Counted from the stretch's first letter, positions 11,374 to 20,909 are shown. The stretch is DNA of 64,000 nucleotides from Qipengyuania atrilutea (GCF_013370205.1 NZ_JABWGV010000003.1:124001-188000); one strand, 5' to 3'. The notes: generated by a model from the sequence alone, not told the origin. Translations and numbers: made by a program.

Positions 11374-11975
11374 CCCGCCGCTTTCTTGAGCGCGACGCGG
11401 ATAAGTTCGCTCTCGCTCGCCTTTTCGCCGAGTTCGCCCTGCGCCCGCGCGACCGCCTGCGCCGCGACGGCCGGTTTGAAGCCGAGGTTTTCGAGCGCGG
11501 ATACCGCATCGGCGCTCGCGCTACCCACCGGCGTCACCGTTCCCGCCGCGCCTGCAATGCCGCCGCCCGGAAGCGCGCCGGCCTTGTCCTTGAGCTCGTT
11601 GACGATCCGGCCTGCCAATTTCGGTCCCACGCCCTGCGCGCGTGCTACGCTCGCCGCATCGCCGCGCGAGCAGGCTTCGCGCAGTTCGCCTGCCGACAGG
11701 GCGGAGAGGATCGCCAGCGCCACCTTGCTGCCTACCCCTTGCACCTGCGTCAGCAGGCGGAACCAGTCGCGCTCGCCCGCATCGGCGAACCCCAGCAGGC
11801 GCATATCGTTCTCGCTGACCTGCAGATCGGTATGGATAGTGCAGGTCTCGCCGCGCTCTCCCAGAGCGGCCAGCGTCTTGGTCGAGCAATGGACGAGATA
11901 GCCCACGCCCGCGACGTCGATCACCGCCCAATCGGCGCCGGTTTCGTCCAATCTGCCCGTGAGCTTTGCAATCAT
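11370..11975 (-). CDS. ruvA: Holliday junction branch migration protein RuvA
   Basis: The 201-residue protein is the four-way-junction-binding partner of RuvB. Domain I is the OB-fold ([16 protein letters not shown]...GVGYLVHCS). Two helix-hairpin-helix motifs follow ([18 protein letters not shown] and [21 protein letters not shown]). A flexible linker rich in Gly/Ala leads to domain III ([20 protein letters not shown]). The length is normal. It is the first gene of a leftward run ending in ruvB. The start faces aroC across 80 bp, so a promoter is likely there. Confidence 0.96.
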   Translation of the reverse strand: MIAKLTGRLDETGADWAVIDVAGVGYLVHCSTKTLAALGERGETCTIHTDLQVSENDMRLLGFADAGERDWFRLLTQVQGVGSKVALAILSALSAGELREACSRGDAASVARAQGVGPKLAGRIVNELKDKAGALPGGGIAGAAGTVTPVGSASADAVSALENLGFKPAVAAQAVARAQGELGEKASESELIRVALKKAAG

Positions 11976-12055
11976 GGTTTGTTCTCTGGCGCAGCGCGCG
12001 CTTTCGGTCCAGCCCCGCTAGACACTTGCCCCCTCCTGCGCCAATGCTGAGCGGC

Positions 12056-13126
12056 ATGAGCTGGAACAGTTTCGGGCGCGTTCTGCGCTTCACGACCTGG
12101 GGGGAAAGTCACGGACCGGCACTCGGCGCGGTGGTGGACGGCTGCCCGCCCGGCCTCGACCTCGACGAGCAGCAGATCCAGCCCTTCCTCGATGCGCGGA
12201 GGCCCGGCCAGTCGAAATACACGACGCAGCGCAAGGAGCCCGACCGGGTGAAGATCCTGTCCGGCGCGTTCGAAGGACGCACGACCGGCACGCCGATCAG
12301 CCTGATGATCGAGAATACCGACCAGCGATCGAAGGATTATTCGGAAATCGCGCAGACCTACCGCCCCGGCCATGCGGACTACGCCTATGACGCGAAATAC
12401 GGCTTTCGCGATTACCGCGGCGGCGGGCGTTCCTCCGCGCGTGAAACTGCAGCGCGGGTCGCGGCAGGTGCGGTGGCGCGACTCGTCATTCCCGAGGTTT
12501 CGATCACCGCCTATGTTTGCGAACTCGGCGGCGACGCCATCGACCGCGACGCGATCAACTTAAGCGAGATCGGCAACAATCCCTTCTTCTGCCCCGATGC
12601 CTGGGCGGCGAAGCGCTGGGAGGCGCTGGTGGACGAGGCGCGCAAGAACGGCTCGTCATTGGGCGCAGTAGTCGAATGCGTCGCGACAGGCGTTCGGGCG
12701 GGCTGGGGCGCGCCGATCTATGCAAAGCTGGACGCAGACATCGCCGCGGGCATGATGGGCATCAACGCGGTGAAGGGCGTCGAGATCGGCGACGGTTTCG
12801 CTGCCGCGCGGCTATCGGGCGAGGAAAACGCCGACGCCATGCGGCCGGGTGAGGACGGTCCCGAGTTCGCGGCCAACCATGCGGGCGGAACGGCGGGCGG
12901 CATCTCGACCGGGCAGCCGGTAGTATGCCGCGTGGCGTTCAAGCCGACCAGCTCGATCCTGACGCCCGTGCCGAGCATTACGCGAGACGGCGAAGCGGCG
13001 GACGTGCGGACCAAGGGACGCCACGACCCGTGCGTGGGTATCCGCGGCGTACCGGTGGTGGAAGCGATGATGGCGCTGGTGCTCGCCGACCACAAACTGC
13101 TTCACCGCGCGCAGTGCGGCGGCTGA
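12056..13126 (+). CDS. aroC: Chorismate synthase
   Basis: AroC makes chorismate from EPSP, the last step of the shikimate pathway, using reduced FMN. The 356-residue product shows GESHG at residues 16-20, the second signature [19 protein letters not shown], and the C-terminal [15 protein letters not shown] block. The frame is open further upstream, into the ruvA start region, but that segment is not family-like, so the ATG at 12056 (MSWNSFG) is the start. It is transcribed alone, with convergent DUF3035 and lspA genes downstream. Confidence 0.97.
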   Translation: MSWNSFGRVLRFTTWGESHGPALGAVVDGCPPGLDLDEQQIQPFLDARRPGQSKYTTQRKEPDRVKILSGAFEGRTTGTPISLMIENTDQRSKDYSEIAQTYRPGHADYAYDAKYGFRDYRGGGRSSARETAARVAAGAVARLVIPEVSITAYVCELGGDAIDRDAINLSEIGNNPFFCPDAWAAKRWEALVDEARKNGSSLGAVVECVATGVRAGWGAPIYAKLDADIAAGMMGINAVKGVEIGDGFAAARLSGEENADAMRPGEDGPEFAANHAGGTAGGISTGQPVVCRVAFKPTSSILTPVPSITRDGEAADVRTKGRHDPCVGIRGVPVVEAMMALVLADHKLLHRAQCGG

Positions 13127-13150
13127 AGCGGCCCTTTTAGACGAGCGTTA

Positions 13151-13558
13151 TTACTGCGGGATAACCGCCTGCGCGAACTGCCCGTCGCCCTGCGGCGCGG
13201 CGACGATGTCGCGCGTCACGCGGCCCTTGTCGACCGTGTTGGTAGCGACATCGCCGACCGAGGAACGGATGCCCGGATCGGCAGCGCCGGCGCGGTCGAG
13301 CGCGCTCGTTTCAACGCTGCTGCGCGGCGCGGGACCGCCGAAGAGCACGTCGAGCGCCTGTTCGGCTGCATTCTCGGACGGGCGGGGCGCACCGCTCGAC
13401 GGTGGGACCACGTTGAAGTCCGGCGGCACGACCAGCGGCGCCTGACGCTGCACGGCGAACTCGTCCGGGCGTTCGCGGTTCAGAAGGCCAGTGCTGCCGC
13501 AAGCAGCCAGCACGCTCGATGCGGCGGCGAGGGTCAGGATCGTAACGCTCTTTTTCAT
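13151..13558 (-). CDS. DUF3035 (BamF-like) outer-membrane lipoprotein
   Basis: The 135-residue protein has a lipoprotein signal MKKSVTILTL...VLAAC with the lipidated cysteine at residue 20. Then comes NRERPDEFAVQRQAPLVVPP, which is the hallmark of DUF3035 proteins known in alphaproteobacteria as BamF, a subunit of the outer-membrane protein assembly complex. The rest is low-complexity and probably flexible. The ATG at 13558 follows the lspA stop directly, and the frame upstream of it is not protein-like. It is last in the gpmA-to-DUF3035 operon; having its signal peptidase gene lspA next door fits. Confidence 0.8.
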   Translation of the reverse strand: MKKSVTILTLAAASSVLAACGSTGLLNRERPDEFAVQRQAPLVVPPDFNVVPPSSGAPRPSENAAEQALDVLFGGPAPRSSVETSALDRAGAADPGIRSSVGDVATNTVDKGRVTRDIVAAPQGDGQFAQAVIPQ

Positions 13559-13559
13559 A

Positions 13560-14102
13560 TCAGTTCTCCGTGCCGGTGGGCACTGCTTGCGAAGGTTTGC
13601 CCTTCGCGGATGTGTCGTCTTTCTCGCTGACGAAGAAAGCGCGCGCAAGGATTATGACGACGCCGATAGTGATGGCGGCGTCGGCAAGGTTGAAGATGAA
13701 GAAGGGACGGAAATCCCCGAAGTGCAGGTCGGCATAGTCGATGACATAGCCGAGCTCGTAGCGGTCCTTGATGTTGCCGAGTGCGCCGCCGAGGATCAGC
13801 GACAGGCCAAGGATGTCGCCAATGAGCTTCTCGCGCAGCATCCAGATCGTGACCACGCCCGCGATGGCCGCGGTAACGAGCACCAGCACCCAACGCATTT
13901 CCATGCTCGTCGCCTCGAACATGCCCATCGACACGCCGTAGTTCTCGGTCCAGCGGAGGTCGAAGAACGGGATGAGTTCGATGAGGCCGCGCTGCCGCAA
14001 TTGCAGCGGACCGCTGACGTACCATTTGACGAGCTGGTCCACCGCGAAGATCGCGAAGGCGAGAGCAAGACCGATCAGGCGGTTGCGCTTGACGGGGGTC
14101 AT
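13560..14102 (-). CDS. lspA: Lipoprotein signal peptidase (signal peptidase II)
   Basis: LspA cleaves prolipoprotein signal peptides in the inner membrane. The 180-residue product has four transmembrane segments. The two catalytic aspartates are Asp113 (GGALGNIKDR) and Asp141 (IFNLADAAI), and the conserved N-Y-G motif (WTENYGVSMG) is present. The ATG at 14102 overlaps the ileS stop by ATGA; longer frames upstream lie within ileS. The order ribF-ileS-lspA is conserved across many proteobacteria. Confidence 0.96.
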   Translation of the reverse strand: MTPVKRNRLIGLALAFAIFAVDQLVKWYVSGPLQLRQRGLIELIPFFDLRWTENYGVSMGMFEATSMEMRWVLVLVTAAIAGVVTIWMLREKLIGDILGLSLILGGALGNIKDRYELGYVIDYADLHFGDFRPFFIFNLADAAITIGVVIILARAFFVSEKDDTSAKGKPSQAVPTGTEN

Positions 14103-16975
14103 GCGAGCACGTCCTCGCAGCGGCCGCAGAGCGCGCCGTCTTCGGGCACGCTCGGCAGCAGGCGCCAGCAGCGGCCGCACTTGTTCTCGTCCGTCTTTTG
14201 CACGGCGAGGCTCTGCCCGCGCGTCACTGACGCGGTGATGAACAATTCGGCGAGGTCCGCGTCGCTGAAACCCTGCGGCACAGCGTCTTCCGGGACGGTG
14301 ACTTCGGCTTCGAGGCCTGAACGGATGATTTTCTCCCGCCGCAGCGGCTCGATCGCTTCCATCACGTCTTCGCGAAGCTCGCGCAGATCGGCAAAGCGGG
14401 CGGCCAGCGTATCGTCCTGCCACTCATCCGGTAGCTGATGCAGTTCCTGTAAGTGCACGCTGCCGCGATCGGGGAAGCGCGTGGTCCACACCTCTTCGGC
14501 CGTGAATACCAGCACCGGCGCAGCGTAGCGCACCAGCGCATGGAACAGGATGTCGAGGCAGGTGCGGTAGGCGCGGCGCTCCATGCTTGCCGGATCGTCG
14601 CAGTAGAGCCGGTCCTTGCGGATATCGAAGAAGAAGGCCGACAGGTCCTCGTTCGCGAATTCGGACAACGCGCGGGTGTATTCGTTGAAGTCGTAATCGG
14701 CGATGCACTGGCGCAGCGCGGTGTCGAGCCGCTTCAGGCGGTGGAGAATGTACCGCTCGAGTTCCGGCATCTGGCCCGGTTCGACGCCTTCGCTTTCGTA
14801 GTCGAAGTCCGACAGCGCGCCGAGCATGTAACGGAAGGTATTCCTGAGCTTGCGGTACTGGTCGCCGACGCCTTTCAGGATCTCGTCACCGATCCGGTGG
14901 TCTTCGGTAAAGTCGACCGACAGCGCCCACAGGCGGATGATGTCCGCGCCGTACTGCTCCATGATCTTCAGCGGATCGACCGTATTACCGAGCGATTTCG
15001 ACATCTTCTTTCCGTCGCTCGCCATGGTGAAGCCATGGGTCAGCACCGCATCATAAGGCGCACGGCCCCGCGTCGCACAGCTTTCGAGCAGCGAGGACTG
15101 GAACCAGCCGCGGTGCTGGTCGCTGCCTTCGAGATAGAGGTCGGCGGGCCATGTCAGCGCGGGCCAGCGCCCGCTCTCCAGCGTGAAGACATGGGTGCAA
15201 CCCGAATCAAACCAGACATCGAGGATGTCGCTGACCATCTCGTATTCGTCCGGCTCATAGCCGGAGCCGAGATATTCGGCCTTGCGTGCCTCGTCCCAGG
15301 CATCGACGCCCTCTTCGCGCACGGCGGCGACGATCCGGGCGTTGACTGCCGCGTCCTGCAGATAGTCGCTAGTCCCCTTCTTCAGGAACAGCGTGATCGG
15401 CACGCCCCAGGCGCGCTGGCGCGAAAGCACCCAGTCGGGGCGACCTTCGACCATGCTGCCGATACGGCGGCGGCCTTTCTCGGGCACGAAGCGTACGCGC
15501 TCGATCTCCGACAGGGCGCGTTCGCGCAGGGTGGAATGGTCCTGCGATACGAAGGGAGCGACCGCTCCGGCGAGCGGATTGCCGGGTGCGACTTCGAAAT
15601 CGCCCGTTCCGAGCGGCTTGTCCATCGGCACGAACCACTGCGGCGTGCAGCGGTAGATGACTTTCGCTTTGGAACGCCACGAGTGCGGGTAGGAATGCGC
15701 GTAGTCAGCGCTGGCGGAGAGCAGCGCGCCTGCTTCGCGCAGGTCGGAGCAAATCGGGCCGTCGGGCGCGTTGAAGCCGGGGTTGATGACCGCGCGGCGG
15801 CGGTCGTCGTCCCCGCCCAACCACAGCCAGTCGTCGCGGTAGCGCCCGTCGTCCATGACCGCGAAAACCGGGTCGAGCCCATTTGCCTTGCACAGCTCGA
15901 AATCGTCCTCGCCGTGGTCAGGCGACATATGGACAAGGCCGGTGCCGCTGTCGGTCGTGACGAAATCGCCGGGGAGGAACGGGCGGGGTTTGGCATAGAA
16001 CCCGCCGAGATGGTGCATCGGGTGGCGCGCGACGGTTCCGGCGAGGTCGGAGCCTTTGATTTGCCACGTACGAGGATTGAAGTTGCTCTCCTCAAAGCCA
16101 AGGCCGGTTCGACGTTTGAACTCTTCCTGTAAATCAGTGGCGACGAGGAAGGAGCAGCTTCCTAGCGGCCCACCGCTCTGCATGAATAGAGTGTACTCAA
16201 CCTCCGCCCCATAAGCCAAAGCCTGGTTCACCGGGATCGTCCACGGCGTCGTCGTCCAGATCACCGCGTGCGCGCCGACCAGTTCCTCAATCGGCGATTC
16301 CACGATCTCGAACGCCACATCGATCTGGGTCGAGGTGATGTCCTCGTATTCGACCTCGGCTTCGGCCAGCGCGGTCTTTTCGACCGGAGACCACATCACC
16401 GGCTTCGATCCGCGGTAGAGATTCCCGGCCTCGGCAAACTTCATCAGTTCGGCAACGATCGTCGCTTCGCTGTCGTACTGCATGGTGAGGTAGGGATTGT
16501 CCCAATCGCCAAGGCAGCCGAGCCGTTTCAGCTGCTCGCGCTGGACGTCCACCCAATGCTGCGCATAAGCGCGGCATTCGGCGCGAAACTCCTTGATCGG
16601 AACCTCGTCCTTGTTCTTCTTCTTCTTGCGGTACTGCTCCTCGACCTTCCACTCGATCGGCAGGCCGTGGCAGTCCCAGCCGGGCACATAGGGCGCATCC
16701 TTGCCGAGCAGCGTCTGCGTGCGGCACACCATGTCCTTCAGCACATGGTTGAGCGCATGGCCGATGTGCATGTCGCCATTGGCGTAGGGCGGACCGTCGT
16801 GGAGAATGAACTTCTCCGCCCCGTCGCGCGCTTCACGAAGCTGGCCGTAGAGGCTCGCATCCTGCCAACTGGCGAGAATCCCCGGTTCCTTCTGCGGAAG
16901 GCCGGCCTTCATCGGAAAATCGGTTTTGGGAAGGAAAACCGTATCCTTGTAATCGCGCTTGGTTTCGTCGGTCAT
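14099..16975 (-). CDS. ileS: Isoleucyl-tRNA synthetase
   Basis: This 958-residue class I synthetase charges tRNA-Ile. The HIGH motif is at residues 70-73 (DMHIGHALNH), and KMSKS is at 657-661 (DGKKMSKSLGNT). The large editing domain lies between them. The C-terminus has a zinc-ribbon (KCGRCWR...CGRCE) typical of bacterial-type enzymes. The ATG at 16975 overlaps the ribF stop by 4 bp; a longer frame start would extend into ribF and is not supported. Confidence 0.98.
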   Translation of the reverse strand: MTDETKRDYKDTVFLPKTDFPMKAGLPQKEPGILASWQDASLYGQLREARDGAEKFILHDGPPYANGDMHIGHALNHVLKDMVCRTQTLLGKDAPYVPGWDCHGLPIEWKVEEQYRKKKKNKDEVPIKEFRAECRAYAQHWVDVQREQLKRLGCLGDWDNPYLTMQYDSEATIVAELMKFAEAGNLYRGSKPVMWSPVEKTALAEAEVEYEDITSTQIDVAFEIVESPIEELVGAHAVIWTTTPWTIPVNQALAYGAEVEYTLFMQSGGPLGSCSFLVATDLQEEFKRRTGLGFEESNFNPRTWQIKGSDLAGTVARHPMHHLGGFYAKPRPFLPGDFVTTDSGTGLVHMSPDHGEDDFELCKANGLDPVFAVMDDGRYRDDWLWLGGDDDRRRAVINPGFNAPDGPICSDLREAGALLSASADYAHSYPHSWRSKAKVIYRCTPQWFVPMDKPLGTGDFEVAPGNPLAGAVAPFVSQDHSTLRERALSEIERVRFVPEKGRRRIGSMVEGRPDWVLSRQRAWGVPITLFLKKGTSDYLQDAAVNARIVAAVREEGVDAWDEARKAEYLGSGYEPDEYEMVSDILDVWFDSGCTHVFTLESGRWPALTWPADLYLEGSDQHRGWFQSSLLESCATRGRAPYDAVLTHGFTMASDGKKMSKSLGNTVDPLKIMEQYGADIIRLWALSVDFTEDHRIGDEILKGVGDQYRKLRNTFRYMLGALSDFDYESEGVEPGQMPELERYILHRLKRLDTALRQCIADYDFNEYTRALSEFANEDLSAFFFDIRKDRLYCDDPASMERRAYRTCLDILFHALVRYAAPVLVFTAEEVWTTRFPDRGSVHLQELHQLPDEWQDDTLAARFADLRELREDVMEAIEPLRREKIIRSGLEAEVTVPEDAVPQGFSDADLAELFITASVTRGQSLAVQKTDENKCGRCWRLLPSVPEDGALCGRCEDVLA

Positions 16976-17910
16976 ATGACCGCGCCGCTTAGATGCCTTC
17001 GCGCATCCTCGCAATCCTTTGCCATCTGGGCTTTCAGCTCATCCAGCGAATCGAATTTCGCTTCGGGCCGGATGAAATGGTGGAACACGACCTCGATCTC
17101 CTGCCCGTAAAGATCGCCGGAAAAGTCGAAGAAATAGGGTTCGAGCAACTCCTTCGGCGGTTCGAACTGCGGACGAATGCCGATATTCGCCGCGCCTTTC
17201 AGCACTTCCCCGGTGGCGAGGATGCGGCCCGTCACGGCATAGATGCCGAACTTCGGGCGGATGTAGCTCTCGACGACGAGGTTCGCGGTAGGATAGCCAA
17301 TGTCGCGCCCGCGCTTGTCGCCGTGTTCGACGATGCCGCGAATGGCGAAGGGGCGGGTGAGCAGCCGTGCGGCCTCCTGCGGATCGCCCTGGCGTAGCGC
17401 CTCGCGGATGCGGCTGGAGGATACGACCTCGCCGCCCGAGGCGACCGGGCCGACCGTGCGCGCTTCGATACCATGCCGTGCGCCGACCTCGGCGAGCATT
17501 GCCGCGTTACCCGCAGCGCCCTTGCCGAAGGTGAAGTCCTCCCCGGTCACGATGCCGCGCGCGCCGAGCCGTTCGGCGAGGATATCGGTGATGAAATCCT
17601 CTGCGCTCGTGCCAGCCAGCTCAGCGTCGAAGTGGAACACCAGCATCGCGGCGGCTCCGGCGGCGAGGTAGAGTTCCTGCCGCTGCTCAAGTGTCGTGAG
17701 GCGGAAAGGCGGCACGTCCGGCTTGAAGAAGCGCACCGGGTGCGGATCGAAGGTCGCGATGATGGCGGGGCGTCCTTCGCTGCGCGCCCACTCGATCGCT
17801 TCGCCCGCGACCGCCTGGTGTCCTTTGTGGAAACCGTCGAAATTGCCGAGCGCGATGACCGCGCCGTGCAGCGGACCCGGCACGGGATCGCGGTGGTCGA
17901 GCCATCTCAT
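16972..17910 (-). CDS. ribF: Bifunctional riboflavin kinase/FAD synthetase
   Basis: RibF phosphorylates riboflavin to FMN and adenylylates it to FAD. The 312-residue protein has the N-terminal nucleotidyltransferase domain with GNFDGFHKGH at residues 22-31 and TGEDFTFGKG. The C-terminal kinase domain shows GDKRGRDIGYPTANL and ends with the FDSLDELKAQMAKD helix. The ATG at 17910 overlaps the folA stop (ATGA). A much longer in-frame extension lies within folA and is rejected. Confidence 0.96.
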   Translation of the reverse strand: MRWLDHRDPVPGPLHGAVIALGNFDGFHKGHQAVAGEAIEWARSEGRPAIIATFDPHPVRFFKPDVPPFRLTTLEQRQELYLAAGAAAMLVFHFDAELAGTSAEDFITDILAERLGARGIVTGEDFTFGKGAAGNAAMLAEVGARHGIEARTVGPVASGGEVVSSSRIREALRQGDPQEAARLLTRPFAIRGIVEHGDKRGRDIGYPTANLVVESYIRPKFGIYAVTGRILATGEVLKGAANIGIRPQFEPPKELLEPYFFDFSGDLYGQEIEVVFHHFIRPEAKFDSLDELKAQMAKDCEDARRHLSGAVI

Positions 17911-18416
17911 GCGGCGTCGACCCGCCGGTACGTGAGGAAGGAATAGGCGGGCCGGTCGCCTTCCGCCGCGAAATCTTGCCGCGCGGAGATTTCCCATTCC
18001 GCACCGGGCGCGGACATGAAGGTGTCGCCTTCGAAATCGGCGTGGATCTGGGTCAGTTCGATGCGCTCCGCGCGCGGCATGAAGACGTCGAAGATGGCCG
18101 CCCCGCCGATGACCGCAATCATGTCGCCGTGCTTCTTCGCCAGCGCCAGCGCCTCGTCGATCGAATGCGCAAGCTCGGCGCCGCTGCTGTCCCACCGCTC
18201 GCGCCGCGTGACGACGATATGCGGGCGGCCGGGCAAAATGCCGGGCAAGCTTTCGAAGGTCTTGCGGCCCATAATCATCGGTAGACCGCGGCCCTCATCC
18301 CCCATCGTCAGCGCCTTGAAGCGCTTCAGATCCGCGGGCAGGTGCCAGGGAAGGCGGCCGTTCTTGCCGATCGCGCCATTCGCGGCGCGGGCATAGGCGA
18401 GGAAGATGGCGCTCAC
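17907..18416 (-). CDS. folA: Dihydrofolate reductase
   Basis: This 169-residue protein is a chromosomal DHFR that reduces dihydrofolate with NADPH. The family blocks are AYARAANGAIGKNGRLPWHLPADL near the start, the NADPH-binding IMGRKTFESLPG segment, and AVIGGAAIFDVFMPRAERIELT. The catalytic acidic residue is the Asp in PADL. It overlaps purK upstream and ribF downstream by 4 bp each. Confidence 0.96.
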   Translation of the reverse strand: MSAIFLAYARAANGAIGKNGRLPWHLPADLKRFKALTMGDEGRGLPMIMGRKTFESLPGILPGRPHIVVTRRERWDSSGAELAHSIDEALALAKKHGDMIAVIGGAAIFDVFMPRAERIELTQIHADFEGDTFMSAPGAEWEISARQDFAAEGDRPAYSFLTYRRVDAA

Positions 18417-19483
18417 GCCTGTTCCGCGTTTCGGAAAAGCCGCGTGACGTGACCCATCTTGCGCCCGTCCCGCACGTCCTCTTTACCGTAGAGGTGCAGG
18501 TGGCAGCCGGCTTCGGTCAGGTAATCCGCCGCGTTTTCGACCGCGTCTCCGATGATGTTGTCCATCGCGATGCGCGGCGCGATGGGCGTAGTCTCGCCCA
18601 GCGGCAGGCCCGCGACGGCGCGGATGTGGTTCGCGAACTGGCTCGTGACCGCGCCCTCTATCGTCCAATGCCCCGAATTGTGGACGCGCGGGGCCATCTC
18701 GTTGAAGACCGGCCCGTCCGCGCAGGCGAAGAATTCGAGCGTCAGCACCCCTACATACCCAAGCGCATCGGCGACCTTGCGCGCAAGATCGCGTGCCTCT
18801 TCGACCTGTTTGCCGACGATCGCAGGGGCGGGGAGCGCCGAGCGCGCGAGGATACCGCCGCGATGCTCGTTATGCGTGCTGTCGTAGAAGCGTACTGCCC
18901 CGTCCGCCGCGCGCGCCACGATTACGGAGAATTCGGCCTCGAAGCGTACGAAACCCTCGTAGATCAGCGAATCGCCTGGCAATTCGAGGCTATCGAGGTC
19001 GGCAGCGGCTTCGATCCGCCACTGCCCCTTGCCGTCGTAGCCGTCGCGCCGCGTCTTGAGGATGCCCGGCGTGCCGATCCGCGCCGCCGCTGCGCGCAAA
19101 TCCGCGGCGTCGTCCACGGCAGCGAAGGGAGCGGCGCGTCCACCCAGCTCCTCTACGAAGTTCTTTTCCAGCAGCCGGTCCTGCGCGATCTCGAGCGCGC
19201 GGGGCGGGCAGGGCACTTTCGCTTGGGGCAGCTGCTCGACCGCGGCCACCGGCACGTTCTCGAACTCCCAGGTGATGACGTCGCAGCGCCGGGCGAATTC
19301 GGCCAGTGCCGCGGCGTCGTCCCAATCGGCCGTGATGAAGTCAGCGCAGAGATCGCCCGCGACATTGTCGCCTTCCGGCGCGAAACCGATGCAGCGATAA
19401 CCCAGCTGCGCTGCGGGCACGGCCATCATCCGGCCGAGCTGGCCGCCGCCGAGAATGCCGATGGTACTGCCGGGAGGAAGCAT
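18413..19483 (-). CDS. purK: 5-(carboxyamino)imidazole ribonucleotide synthase
   Basis: PurK is the ATP-grasp enzyme that carboxylates AIR to N5-CAIR in purine synthesis. The 356-residue product begins with GILGGGQLGRMMAVPAAQLGY, and shows the ATP-grasp segments GILKTRRDGYDGKGQ and LTLEFFACADGPVFNEMAPRVHNSGHWT. It shares one base with the end of purE, so the PurE/PurK pair is co-translated. Length and motifs are normal. Confidence 0.97.
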   Translation of the reverse strand: MLPPGSTIGILGGGQLGRMMAVPAAQLGYRCIGFAPEGDNVAGDLCADFITADWDDAAALAEFARRCDVITWEFENVPVAAVEQLPQAKVPCPPRALEIAQDRLLEKNFVEELGGRAAPFAAVDDAADLRAAAARIGTPGILKTRRDGYDGKGQWRIEAAADLDSLELPGDSLIYEGFVRFEAEFSVIVARAADGAVRFYDSTHNEHRGGILARSALPAPAIVGKQVEEARDLARKVADALGYVGVLTLEFFACADGPVFNEMAPRVHNSGHWTIEGAVTSQFANHIRAVAGLPLGETTPIAPRIAMDNIIGDAVENAADYLTEAGCHLHLYGKEDVRDGRKMGHVTRLFRNAEQA

Positions 19484-19977
19484 CAGTCCGCCGGACGCTC
19501 CGCCACCGCCTCGCTGCGCGCGGCGCGGTAGGCCTTGAGCCGCTCGGCGATGTTCTCGTTCGACAGCGCCAGGATCGACGCGGCCAGAATGCCGGCATTG
19601 GTCGCACCGGCCTCCCCGATCGCGAGCGTGCCGGTCGGAACGCCCGCAGGCATCTGCACGATGGACATGAGGCTATCGAGCCCCGACAGCGCCTTGGACT
19701 GCACGGGCACTCCCAGCACGGGCAGATGCGTCAACGCCGCGATCATACCCGGCAGATGCGCTGCACCGCCTGCACCGGCGATGACGACGTGAAAGCCCTC
19801 GTCCGCCGCGCCCTTACCGAAGGAATGGAGCCGGTCGGGCGTCCGGTGGGCCGAGACGATGCGGGCATCGTAGGCAACGCCGAGCTCGTCGAGAACATCC
19901 GCGGCGCAGCGCATGGTTGGCCAGTCGGACTGGCTCCCCATCACGATCGCGACCCTTGCTGGCGTATCCGCGGCCAT
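19483..19977 (-). CDS. purE: N5-carboxyaminoimidazole ribonucleotide mutase
   Basis: The 164-residue product is a class I PurE that isomerises N5-CAIR to CAIR. It shows [10 protein letters not shown] near the start, [26 protein letters not shown] and [32 protein letters not shown]. The ATG follows the gpmA stop with no gap (TAA then ATG). Confidence 0.97.
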   Translation of the reverse strand: MAADTPARVAIVMGSQSDWPTMRCAADVLDELGVAYDARIVSAHRTPDRLHSFGKGAADEGFHVVIAGAGGAAHLPGMIAALTHLPVLGVPVQSKALSGLDSLMSIVQMPAGVPTGTLAIGEAGATNAGILAASILALSNENIAERLKAYRAARSEAVAERPAD

Positions 19978-20664
19978 TTACGAATCCTTGAGGTAGTAGC
20001 GCTCGGCAGGCTTCATCGCATCGTCGAATTCGTAGATGATCGGCTGGCCGGTCGGGATTTCGAGGCCGGTGATGTCATCGTCCGAGATGCCGGAGAGATG
20101 CTTCACCAGCGCGCGCAGTGAATTGCCGTGGGCGGAGATGATGACCGTCTCGCCGGCGGAGATCATCGGCAGGATGTCGCTCTGGAAATAGGGCAGCACC
20201 CGCTCGATCGTCAGCTTCAGGCTTTCACTCGTGGGAACGGGAATGCCGGCGTAGCGGGGATCGACCGACAGGTCGTACTTTCCGCCGCTCTCCATTTCGG
20301 GTGGCGGCACGTCGAAGCTGCGGCGCCAGATATGGACCTGCTCGTCGCCGTGCTTGTCGCGCGTTTCCTGCTTGTCGAGCCCGGTGAGCCCGCCGTAGTG
20401 CCGCTCGTTCAGCCGCCAGTCCTTCGTCTCCGGGATCCACAGCCGGTTGCAGCGGTCGAGCGCGTGGTGCAGCGTCTTGATCGCCCGCGTCTGGTAGGAG
20501 GTGAAAGCGACCGTCGGCAGCACGTCCTTTTCGGCCAGAAGGTCGCCAGCGGCCTTCGCTTCCTCGATACCCTTGCCGGTCAGGTCGACGTCCCACCAGC
20601 CGGTGAAGCGGTTTTCGAGGTTCCACTGGCTTTGGCCGTGGCGCACGAGAATCAGTTTGGGCAT
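19978..20664 (-). CDS. gpmA: 2,3-bisphosphoglycerate-dependent phosphoglycerate mutase
   Basis: GpmA interconverts 3- and 2-phosphoglycerate in glycolysis. The 228-residue protein has the LVRHGQSQWNLENRFTGWWD phosphohistidine motif at residues 5-24, LNERHYGGLTGLDKQE, and the second histidine in ISAHGNSLRALVKHL. It appears to be the first gene of the eight-gene leftward operon. The next gene upstream is a 47-residue frame starting at 20865, 57 bp away. Confidence 0.97.
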   Translation of the reverse strand: MPKLILVRHGQSQWNLENRFTGWWDVDLTGKGIEEAKAAGDLLAEKDVLPTVAFTSYQTRAIKTLHHALDRCNRLWIPETKDWRLNERHYGGLTGLDKQETRDKHGDEQVHIWRRSFDVPPPEMESGGKYDLSVDPRYAGIPVPTSESLKLTIERVLPYFQSDILPMISAGETVIISAHGNSLRALVKHLSGISDDDITGLEIPTGQPIIYEFDDAMKPAERYYLKDS

Positions 20665-20721
20665 CCGGTTTCCTGCTTTGTCGCGCGGCCCTGTAGCCGC
20701 CGGAAAGGCGAGCGAATGCCG

Positions 20722-20865
20722 TTAGCTTTTACCCGGCGGCTTGGGAAGGGGAGCCTCGCCGCTTTCCTTCATCGCACGCGCCTGCGCCTTGCGCCGCCGC
20801 AGGTTTTCGCGCAGCTGTGCGGCGAGCCGTTCCTCGCGGCTGGCTTCTTTGGTATCGTCGCTCAT
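20722..20865 (-). CDS. 47-residue charged small protein, conserved-looking
   Basis: This frame starts with ATG at 20865 and encodes a highly charged helical peptide: MSDDTKEASREERLAA, then a basic segment with RRRKAQARAM, ending in a proline-rich PLPKPPGKS tail. It has no hydrophobic segment. Codon use is GC-rich like its neighbours. Short proteins of this layout are common next to housekeeping genes in sphingomonads. A GAGAGG stretch about 6 bases before the ATG could serve as ribosome site. Function is unknown, and the call rests on codon and protein character. Confidence 0.55.
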   Translation of the reverse strand: MSDDTKEASREERLAAQLRENLRRRKAQARAMKESGEAPLPKPPGKS

Positions 20866-20909
20866 CGATTACACCTCTCGCTTGGGAGGGCCGATAGTGC
20901 AAGCTTCGC

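Noticed and set aside
10994-11509. 171-codon frame in another phase over the small membrane protein gene
   Set aside because: Arg/Ser-rich start within ruvA; the 124-residue hydrophobic protein in the adjacent phase fits the coupled operon better.
13491-14438. 315-codon forward frame opposite lspA and the DUF3035 gene
   Set aside because: Antisense to lspA with both catalytic aspartates intact in that gene; product is not protein-like.
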